NCBI GenBank assembly: GCA_023417165.1
Contig: JAEZGD010000253.1
Coordinates: 1-6,151, forward strand
Direction of reading: 5' to 3'
DNA from: Planctomycetota bacterium
Lineage (GTDB): Bacteria > Planctomycetota > Planctomycetia > Pirellulales > Pirellulaceae
Length of the DNA stretch: 6,151 nucleotides
Positions 1 through 5,456 of this stretch are shown in pieces (the first letter of the stretch is position 1; the number at the start of each line of letters is the position of its first letter). The translations under genes and the position numbers were made by a program. Below the pieces are notes generated by a model. It did not search any database. It worked only from the letters and a program-made list of their open reading frames with translations, and had not been told where the DNA came from.

Positions 1-129
1 GTTGTAGACCTCAATGCGATACAGCCGCGCGGCTTGTTCGGCGGAAAGCTCGGTCGTTTCGGAAACCGGCTGGCCAGCTCCCAAAAGCGAAAGAACGCTG
101 ACGGCCAGGCTGACTACCCACGTGGACAT
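1..129 (-). CDS. Exported protein of unknown function, N-terminal fragment
   Basis: The reverse strand reads open from an ATG at 129 to the left edge, giving 43 residues with no stop. The translation begins MSTWVVSLAVSVLSLLGAGQ. This looks like a Sec signal peptide with a short polar start, a hydrophobic core at about residues 4-17 and a small-residue stretch (LLGAGQ) that could hold the cleavage site. The mature part seen (PVSETTELSAEQAARLYRIE) is polar and helical in character and matches no family I can name. The product is probably secreted or periplasmic. No Shine-Dalgarno site precedes the ATG, which is usual for this window. The gene diverges from the VTT membrane-protein gene at 340. 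Its function cannot be inferred from this fragment. The signal peptide supports a real gene, but the start is not independently confirmed. Confidence 0.6.
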   Translation of the reverse strand, partial: MSTWVVSLAVSVLSLLGAGQPVSETTELSAEQAARLYRIEVYN

Positions 130-339
130 GATTGCTACTCGCTAGACGGGATCACAGATGTCAGAGAAGATGACAAGCAGCGACACCTTGGCCGCTTCTC
201 AACCCTAGAGTGTTCAACGGAGTCGTCAAGCGGTGCGAAGCGAAAACCCTTAGTCTGTAACGATCGTGCTGACCTTAAGTGCCCGCCTGCGGGAAAATTT
301 TTCGGAACGCTGCAAATCCTGTGATGGCTTCTCAAGTTT
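130..339. other. Divergent intergenic region
   Basis: This 210-base gap lies between the left-edge exported-protein gene (minus) and the VTT gene (plus). I see no convincing gene in it. Frames that stay open here give low-complexity, Arg/Ser-rich translations typical of shadows. It contains the weak minus-strand promoter candidate at 202-229. It also has a short GC hairpin (CCCG-CCTG-CGGG, 282-293) followed directly by an A/T run (AAAATTTTT, 294-302). That A/T run could be an UP-like or promoter-proximal element for the plus-strand gene, but no clear -35/-10 pair is visible there. Confidence 0.5.
202..229 (-). promoter_or_regulatory. Possible sigma70-type promoter for the left-edge exported protein
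   Basis: On the reverse strand, TTGACG (229-224) is separated by 16 bases from TAGGGT (207-202). The -35 box matches five of six consensus positions. The -10 box matches only positions 1, 2 and 6, although these are the most conserved ones. Transcription would start near 195 and give a leader of about 65 bases. The match is modest and could be chance. Confidence 0.25.
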
Positions 340-984
340 ATGCGCGAGTTGTTGAGATCGTTGCCGTTGGTCGTTGCGGTGCTGGCGATTCCGATCGTGC
401 CGTTTGTGCTGATGGGCGGGCGCGTCGATGAATGGTTCGACGCCTGGCGACAATCGTCGCCCGATCCTTGGACTTCCGCGGCGCTGGTGGTCGGCCTATT
501 GTCGACGGATATCTTCCTGCCCATTCCTTCCAGTCTGGTTAGCACGTTCGCTGGCGGGCAATTGGGCTGGCTCCTGGGCGCGCTGGCGTCGTGGCTGGGC
601 ATGAGCGTCGGCGCGGTGGCTGGCTTTGCCTTGGCGCGGGCGTGCGGGCCACGTTTTGCCCAATGGCTCAGCAAAGGCGAATCCCTCTCGCAGATGAGCC
701 GCCTGACCGAACGCTATGGTCCTAGCGCGATTGTCTTAACGCGCGGGCTACCGGTCTTGGCCGAAGCGAGCGTCTTGCTCCTCGGCATGCAACGCCTGGC
801 GTGGCGTGCGTTTTTGCCGCCACTGCTGCTATCGAATCTGGGGCTGTCGCTGGTTTATGCGGTCTTTGGCGACGTCGCCGAGCATCTGGATTCGACCCCG
901 CTCGCTTTGGCCGTTTCGATCCTGCTACCGGTGCTGGTCGGACTCGTGGTACAAAGAAGGTTGCGCACGGCTCCGCCCGCCTAA
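340..984 (+). CDS. VTT/DedA-type (TVP38/TMEM64-like) integral membrane protein
   Basis: This is a 214-residue polytopic inner-membrane protein. Hydrophobic segments lie at about residues 8-25, 46-60, 66-102 (re-entrant or paired), 128-150, 157-177 and 186-204. Two family-like motifs are visible: the acidic/proline motif D57-I-F-L-P-I-P-S-S, and R135-G-L-P-V-L-A-E, corresponding to the R-x-x-P motif before the last helices of VTT (SNARE-associated) domains. Known DedA/VTT members include lipid scramblases or flippases and proteins needed for membrane homeostasis; the exact substrate here is unknown. An in-frame TGA at 322-324 lies just upstream, and 340 is the first ATG after it. No Shine-Dalgarno site is seen. 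The dehydratase gene follows after 43 bases, so the two are probably co-transcribed, but no functional link between them is evident. Family assignment is fairly sure; function is not. Confidence 0.8.
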   Translation: MRELLRSLPLVVAVLAIPIVPFVLMGGRVDEWFDAWRQSSPDPWTSAALVVGLLSTDIFLPIPSSLVSTFAGGQLGWLLGALASWLGMSVGAVAGFALARACGPRFAQWLSKGESLSQMSRLTERYGPSAIVLTRGLPVLAEASVLLLGMQRLAWRAFLPPLLLSNLGLSLVYAVFGDVAEHLDSTPLALAVSILLPVLVGLVVQRRLRTAPPA

Positions 985-1027
985 TACGTCCGCGCTTGGT
1001 ACCTCTCCCTCTTCCCTTTGTTGTGTC

Positions 1028-2962
1028 ATGTCCGACGCTTCGCTGTACGACATTCAAACCACCGCCATCGGCCCCCAAGGCAAGCTGCCGCTGACCGACG
1101 AAATGCTGCGCCATTGGGCGAGTGGTCACTTGTTCGGCATGACGCAAAACGCCGGTATGGGCTGGAAGCCAGAGGATTTGCTCGGCCCGCAGTACCTGCT
1201 GCTTAGCACCCAAGGCGGCGTGCGTGCGCCGGACGGAACGCCGATCGCGCTGGGCTATCATACGGGGCATTGGGAGGTCGGCCTGTTGGTGCAGGCGGCC
1301 GCGCGCGAGATCAAAGCGTATGGCGGCGTGCCGTTCGCGGCATTTTGCAGCGACCCTTGCGATGGTCGCACGCAGGGCACCACCGGCATGTTCGATAGCT
1401 TGCCTTATCGCAACGATGCGGCTGTGATCTTTCGCCGGCTTATTCGCTCGCTACCGCAACGCCGCGGCGTGATTGGCGTGGCAACCTGCGACAAGGGTTT
1501 GCCGGCGATGATGATGGCGCTGGCGGCCATGCACGACTTGCCTTGCATCTTGGTTCCCGGCGGTGTGACGCTGCCACCGGCCGCAGGCGAAGATGCCGGC
1601 AAGGTGCAAACGATCGGTGCTCGCTACGCGCATGGCGAAATCACCTTGGACGAAGCGGCCGCCGCAGGGTGTGCCGCGTGCGCTTCGCCTGGCGGTGGCT
1701 GCCAGTTCCTAGGGACCGCCGCGACGTCGCAAGTCGTCGGCGAAGCGCTCGGCATGTCGCTGCCGCATTCGGCGCTGGCTCCGAGCGGGCAGCCGATCTG
1801 GCTCGACATCGCCACGCGTGCGGCACAATCGCTGAAGCTGCTCGACGAACGCGGTATCGCCATGAAGCACATCATCACCCCGGGCGCCCTCCGCAACGCA
1901 ATGGCGGTGCATGCGGCATGCGGCGGTTCGACCAATCTGCTCTTGCATATTCCGGCCATCGCTCATGCCGCAGGCATTCCGCGCCCCACGGTCGAAGACT
2001 GGAACAGCGTCAATCGCCGTGTGCCGCGGTTCGTCGATGTCTTGCCCAATGGCCCAACCAATCATCCCACGGTGCGCGTGTTTCTGGCGGGCGGCGTGCC
2101 CGAGATCATGCTGCACTTGCGTGCGATGGAACTGCTCGATCTGTCCGCGCTCACGGTCAGCGGGCAAACGGTTGGCGAGATGCTAACCTGGTGGGAAACC
2201 AGCGAGCGGCGCGCGAAGCTGCGCTCGTTGCTAACAGAGCGCGACGGCGTGCATCCCGACGACGTGATCATTCCTCCCGATGAAGCGCGCCGCCGTGGCA
2301 TGACCAGCACGGTTTGCTTTCCGGTCGGCAACATCGCTCCCGAAGGCTCGGTCATCAAAAGCACGTCGATCGACCCGCAAGTGGTCGACGCGGATGGTGT
2401 CTATCGCAAGACCGGACCGGCGCGCGTCTTTACGCGCGAGCGCGACGCCATTGCCGCCATCAAAGGGCAGGGGACCCATCCCATTAAGCCTGGCGATGTG
2501 CTGGTGCTAATTAGCCGTGGGCCGCTCGGTTCGGGTATGGAAGAGACTTACCAGATCACGTCGGCTCTGAAGTTCTTGAAGTGGGGCCGTGAAGTGGCGG
2601 TAATCACCGACGCGCGGTTCAGCGGTGTGAGCACCGGCGCTTGCATCGGCCATGTCGGTCCCGAAGCACTTGCAGGCGGGCCGGTCGGCAAGCTGCGCGA
2701 TGGTGACATGATTCGCATCGAAGTCGATCGCGTGAACTTGCGCGGCACGCTGGACTTCATTGGCGAAGCAGGGCGTGAACTCTCGCCGGAAGAAGGAATG
2801 CGCGTGCTGGCGGCGCGCCCACTGCGCGACGACCTGCATCCGGATCGCGACCTACCGGACGACACACGCCTGTGGGCTGCGCTACAACGCTTGGGCGGTG
2901 GTACGTGGGGCGGCTGCGTCTACGACGTCGACAAGATTGTCGAGAAGCTCAATGCCTTGTGA
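1028..2962 (+). CDS. yjhG: YjhG/YagF-family dehydratase (probable D-xylonate dehydratase)
   Basis: This 644-residue enzyme belongs to the IlvD/Edd Fe-S dehydratases, in the YjhG/YagF branch (E. coli YjhG is about 655 residues). The predicted reaction removes water from D-xylonate, or a related aldonate, to give the 2-keto-3-deoxy acid in the cytoplasm. Likely cluster cysteines are C111 (SDPCDGRTQGTTGM), C154 (TCDKGLPA) and C225 (GGGCQFLGTA). K156 is the lysine that is carbamylated in related enzymes, and S532 in DARFSGVSTG is the expected catalytic serine. Other blocks shared with YjhG, as I remember it, are PVGNIAPEGSVIKST (432-446), GHVGPEALAGG (541-551) and the C-terminal PDDTRLWA and GGTWGGCVYDV. 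The frame stays open 74 codons upstream, but that stretch overlaps the VTT gene. ATG 1028 gives MSDASLYDIQ, which aligns with the start of YjhG. The leader has no Shine-Dalgarno site and is pyrimidine-rich. Family is near certain; D-xylonate as substrate is inferred. Confidence 0.93.
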   Translation: MSDASLYDIQTTAIGPQGKLPLTDEMLRHWASGHLFGMTQNAGMGWKPEDLLGPQYLLLSTQGGVRAPDGTPIALGYHTGHWEVGLLVQAAAREIKAYGGVPFAAFCSDPCDGRTQGTTGMFDSLPYRNDAAVIFRRLIRSLPQRRGVIGVATCDKGLPAMMMALAAMHDLPCILVPGGVTLPPAAGEDAGKVQTIGARYAHGEITLDEAAAAGCAACASPGGGCQFLGTAATSQVVGEALGMSLPHSALAPSGQPIWLDIATRAAQSLKLLDERGIAMKHIITPGALRNAMAVHAACGGSTNLLLHIPAIAHAAGIPRPTVEDWNSVNRRVPRFVDVLPNGPTNHPTVRVFLAGGVPEIMLHLRAMELLDLSALTVSGQTVGEMLTWWETSERRAKLRSLLTERDGVHPDDVIIPPDEARRRGMTSTVCFPVGNIAPEGSVIKSTSIDPQVVDADGVYRKTGPARVFTRERDAIAAIKGQGTHPIKPGDVLVLISRGPLGSGMEETYQITSALKFLKWGREVAVITDARFSGVSTGACIGHVGPEALAGGPVGKLRDGDMIRIEVDRVNLRGTLDFIGEAGRELSPEEGMRVLAARPLRDDLHPDRDLPDDTRLWAALQRLGGGTWGGCVYDVDKIVEKLNAL

Positions 2963-2965
2963 TGG

Positions 2966-3781
2966 CTAGATGTACTTGGGCGGTGTCGCCATCGTAGCGA
3001 CCGGCTTCGGGGTCTTAAGCGGAATCGGCGTGCCGCCACGCTCGAGGAAGATCTCGTACAACTGCCATTGAAAGTGCGTCGTGGCGTAAAGCAATACCAC
3101 CGCGGCGGGCAGGACGCCGATGCATAGCATTAAGAAGCCCACGAAGAAAATGATCGGCCCGACGATCATCAGCACCAGCCCGCCGAGCAGCAGTTCCTTC
3201 CAGGTCAATCGCAGGAACTCCTTGATCCATGCGAGGTTGAAGGCCGCGCCCAGGTCTTGCGCCAAGGCGGCTCGCAACATCAGCGGCACCATTACCGCTT
3301 GGAAGGGAATCGTCACTAGTAAAGAGAGCAGCCAACCGCCAAGGAGTGACACAATCGCCAGCGCATCGTTGTTTTGGGCATCCGCGACCGCCATCATGAC
3401 CATCATCAGAATGACGATGGGAACGGCCACTAACATGATCGCGAACGACCCAATCAAGCTCGCCAAGAAGGGCCAAATCGAACGGGTCAAATAGTCGGTA
3501 AAGCGATTGATGTCGAAATCGGGATACGAATGGGTTTCGCGCCGATGGCGCTTTTCGAGGACTTCCCACAAATAGCCGCTCAGCACCAGTTGAGGCAGGA
3601 AGGGAATGAAGTACGCGATAAGCAAGCAGCCAGAGCCCCACAGCACGTTCGTCGCCCAGTTAGGATTCGTGAACGCAAATCCGAACATTTCGCCGTACTG
3701 CAAGCGGCGCGTTCCCGCCGAGTAAGTCTTGGTCTCGGGCGGCATGGCGCCGGGCGATACGTAAGGATTGGTGCTGGACAT
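2966..3781 (-). CDS. DUF4013-like integral membrane protein
   Basis: This 271-residue membrane protein has a short polar N-terminus, MSSTNPYVSPGAMPPETKTY, and then hydrophobic segments at about residues 44-68, 102-132, 141-170 and 198-234 (probably two passes). It ends in a proline-rich polar tail. The block HFQWQLYEIFLERGGTPIP (236-254) and the early GxL...IPFLPQLVLSGYLWEV region (51-74) resemble DUF4013 proteins, which are common in planctomycetes and have no known function. The reading frame is open 21 codons further, to an ATG at 3844. I chose 3781 because an 'NPY.SP' opening is typical of these proteins and the extension has no family-like content. Neither start has a good Shine-Dalgarno site. 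The gene lies 77 bases downstream of the symporter on the same strand and may be read through from it. Its stop is three bases from the dehydratase stop. Confidence 0.75.
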   Translation of the reverse strand: MSSTNPYVSPGAMPPETKTYSAGTRRLQYGEMFGFAFTNPNWATNVLWGSGCLLIAYFIPFLPQLVLSGYLWEVLEKRHRRETHSYPDFDINRFTDYLTRSIWPFLASLIGSFAIMLVAVPIVILMMVMMAVADAQNNDALAIVSLLGGWLLSLLVTIPFQAVMVPLMLRAALAQDLGAAFNLAWIKEFLRLTWKELLLGGLVLMIVGPIIFFVGFLMLCIGVLPAAVVLLYATTHFQWQLYEIFLERGGTPIPLKTPKPVATMATPPKYI

Positions 3782-3858
3782 ACGAAGCTCATCAAGAGAA
3801 GGTCTGCTGAAGGATTCGCCCAAGACAAGGAAATATTGGACCAACGCTGCAGCGAAGT

Positions 3859-5229
3859 TCAGGTTTTCGCCGGCTCCATCCGCGCCACGCAGGCGGCTAC
3901 GGCCAAATCGCCCGTGACGTTAAGCACCGTGCGGCTCATGTCGAGGATGCGATCGACTCCCAGGATAATCCCGATGCCTTCCGCTGGCACGCCGACCGAC
4001 TGCATCACGACGATAATCAGCGGAATCGACCCGCCCGGCACGCCGGCCGTACCAATGCCGGCCAGGACCGACATCAGCACCACGGTGATCTGCTGCATCA
4101 GGTCGAGTTGCACGCCGAAAAGCTGCGCCAAAAACAGCACCACGACACCTTCAAACAACGCCGTGCCGTTCTGATTGCCTGTCGCGCCCACCGTCAACAC
4201 AAAGTGGGAAATATCTGGCGAAAGGCCCAGCTTTTCGTTGGCCACGCGCATCGCAGTGGGTAGCGTGGCGTTGGAACTACTGGTGCCAAACGCGGTCAGC
4301 ATGGCTTCCAGCGAACCGCGAAAAAAGTCGAGCGGATTCATCCGCCCTAGCGTGACGAGTGCAATCGGATAGACAACGACCAACTGAAGGAGCAGGCCCA
4401 AGAGCACGGTCGCGACGAACCACGCCAGCGTCGTGAGAATATCGAAGCCCAAGCGCGCGGTGATGGCTAGAAAGAGACAACCGACGGCTAACGGCGCCAG
4501 TCGCATCGCCAAGCCGATGATCGTCATGCAAACCGTAAACACACTTTCAAGCACGGCGATCAGGGGCTGACATTCTTTCAGTGTCAACGTCATGGCGATG
4601 CCAAAGAACAACGCAAAAAACATCACGCTGAGCATGCCATTGCCGGGCGAGCTACCATCGAGCGCGCCGACCATCTCTTGCAGTGGATTCTCGGGAATGA
4701 TGTTCAGCAGCGTGTCTTTGAGCGACTTCGCCTGTCCCGCCTGCTTCATTCGCTTTTCCGCCTCGGCGGAATGGCCATACTCTTCTTTGACCGCCGCCTT
4801 GGTCTCGGGCGACAGTCGATTGCCAGGTTGCAGCAGATTCACCAGCCCGACGCCAATCAGCACCGCCGCCAGCGAAAAGATGCCGGTGACGACCAGCGTG
4901 CGCAGGCCAATCCGTCCCAAGCGTCGCACATCACCCACACCGACCACACCCAGCGTCAGCGCCGAGAAAACAAGCGGGATTACGACCATCAGCACGAGCC
5001 GCAGGAAGATTTTGCCAATCGGCTCGATCACATTGTCGATGACAGTGTCGATTTGCGGATACGGCTTTGCACCATCGACGGGGCGGTTCAGCACGTTGAT
5101 GGCCAGACCAATTACCCCGCCAATCACCAGCGCGATCAGAATCTTGGCATAGAGGGGTACCGCGCGCCGGGGCTCGCCGGCTTCGTGTGCGGCCGGTGCT
5201 TCGTAGTCAAATTTTTCTTCCTGGCTCAT
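3859..5229 (-). CDS. Dicarboxylate/amino acid:cation symporter (DAACS/SDF family)
   Basis: This 456-residue secondary transporter has the GltPh/DctA fold and would take up an acidic amino acid or C4-dicarboxylate across the inner membrane. Visible landmarks are the HP1 serine motif TAFGTSSSNATLPTAM (312-327), the TM7 motif GNQNGTALFEG (351-361), the HP2 region GIGTAGVPGGSIPLI (391-405), and the TM8 block D426-x3-D430-M-S-R433-T434-x2-N437-V-T-G-D441. The TM8 block matches GltPh D390, D394, R397, T398, N401 and D405. The arginine at 433 favours an acidic substrate. A charged 30-residue insert follows TM3 (about 136-170). TM7 has NQNGT where most relatives have NMDGT (see findings). The frame extends 131 codons upstream with non-family sequence. 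Start 5229 is preferred because an AGGGA lies 8 bases upstream and a TATAAT box just beyond it. The gene may be co-transcribed with the downstream DUF4013-like gene. Confidence 0.92.
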   Translation of the reverse strand: MSQEEKFDYEAPAAHEAGEPRRAVPLYAKILIALVIGGVIGLAINVLNRPVDGAKPYPQIDTVIDNVIEPIGKIFLRLVLMVVIPLVFSALTLGVVGVGDVRRLGRIGLRTLVVTGIFSLAAVLIGVGLVNLLQPGNRLSPETKAAVKEEYGHSAEAEKRMKQAGQAKSLKDTLLNIIPENPLQEMVGALDGSSPGNGMLSVMFFALFFGIAMTLTLKECQPLIAVLESVFTVCMTIIGLAMRLAPLAVGCLFLAITARLGFDILTTLAWFVATVLLGLLLQLVVVYPIALVTLGRMNPLDFFRGSLEAMLTAFGTSSSNATLPTAMRVANEKLGLSPDISHFVLTVGATGNQNGTALFEGVVVLFLAQLFGVQLDLMQQITVVLMSVLAGIGTAGVPGGSIPLIIVVMQSVGVPAEGIGIILGVDRILDMSRTVLNVTGDLAVAACVARMEPAKT

Positions 5230-5236
5230 GCAGATG

Positions 5237-5241
5237 GTCCC
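5237..5241 (-). promoter_or_regulatory. Shine-Dalgarno site of the symporter gene
   Basis: The reverse strand reads CAGGGACCATCTGC directly before the ATG at 5229. The AGGGA core is 7-8 bases from the start codon. It is the only gene start in this window with a recognisable ribosome-binding site, and it decides between this ATG and the in-frame ATG at 5256. Confidence 0.5.
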
Positions 5242-5254
5242 TGGGTGGAGGGCC

Positions 5255-5260
5255 ATTATA
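5255..5260 (-). promoter_or_regulatory. Consensus -10 box (TATAAT) for the symporter gene
   Basis: ATTATA on the plus strand is a perfect TATAAT on the reverse strand. Transcription would start near 5248, giving a leader of only about 18 bases that still contains the AGGGA site. The expected -35 position, 17 bases further (5278-5283, CACCCA on the reverse strand), is poor and there is no extended TGn. The promoter may therefore need an activator or another sigma factor. The -10 box overlaps the alternative ATG at 5256, which argues against that start. Confidence 0.45.
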
Positions 5261-5352
5261 GCGAGCGTGACTGTGGATGGGTGGTTCGAAACGCCCATCT
5301 GGCGATACCAACGGCACAACCAGTGCAACCCGTACGCATGTGTTGTATTTCC

Positions 5353-5369
5353 GCAACCTTTTTTGTTGC
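5353..5369. repeat. Short inverted repeat with T-rich loop
   Basis: GCAAC (5353-5357) and GTTGC (5365-5369) are exact inverted copies around the loop CTTTTTT. The T run lies in the loop rather than after the stem, so this is not an intrinsic terminator. It could be part of an operator in the divergent region or a chance dyad. Confidence 0.4.
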
Positions 5370-5376
5370 CTGTTCG

Positions 5377-5415
5377 CCTCATGTTGCCAAACCGCATGCT
5401 ACGGTTCACATGAGG
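5377..5415. repeat. Two-part inverted repeat upstream of the lipoprotein gene
   Basis: The outer arms CCTCATGT (5377-5384) and ACATGAGG (5408-5415) are perfect 8-base inverted copies. Nested inside are AACCG (5390-5394) and CGGTT (5402-5406) around a 7-base loop that includes most of GCATGC. The unpaired bases are TGCCA on one side and C on the other. It ends 41 bases before the lipoprotein ATG, so it could be an operator or a leader hairpin. No T run follows, so a terminator is unlikely. Confidence 0.45.
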
Positions 5416-5456
5416 GCGGATTCTCGATCGCGACCTAACCGCAAACGCAGACGGAC

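Larger units (their letters stand above)
5230..5456. other. Divergent control region between the symporter and lipoprotein genes
   Basis: This 227-base non-coding stretch separates two genes read outward. The symporter side holds a consensus -10 box and a ribosome-binding site. The lipoprotein side holds two inverted repeats (5353-5369 and 5377-5415) and several GTTGCC-like words (5365, 5383; GTTCGCC at 5372). I cannot pick a convincing -35/-10 pair for the lipoprotein gene. The long minus-strand reading frame that crosses this gap has no protein-like features. Confidence 0.5.

Noticed and set aside
282..302. GC hairpin followed by an A/T run as an intrinsic terminator
   Set aside because: The stem is only four base pairs, A's come before the T's, and no gene ends just upstream on either strand, so there is nothing for it to terminate.
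806..1027. In-frame 74-codon upstream extension of the dehydratase
   Set aside because: It overlaps the VTT coding sequence in another frame, is rich in Trp/Cys/Arg, and has no counterpart in YjhG. The protein from ATG 1028 aligns with the family N-terminus.
1543..2283. Long plus-strand open frame inside the dehydratase
   Set aside because: It is an Arg/Ala-rich shadow of the GC-rich dehydratase gene with no domain-like features.
3782..3844. 21-codon N-terminal extension of the DUF4013-like protein
   Set aside because: MSSTNPYVSP at 3781 is a typical start for such proteins, and the extension would fill most of the intergenic gap with unrelated sequence.
3845..3854. CGCTGCAGCG palindrome after the symporter stop as a terminator
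   Set aside because: It is a perfect palindrome with no loop or T run. A 10-base palindrome at this composition can occur by chance.
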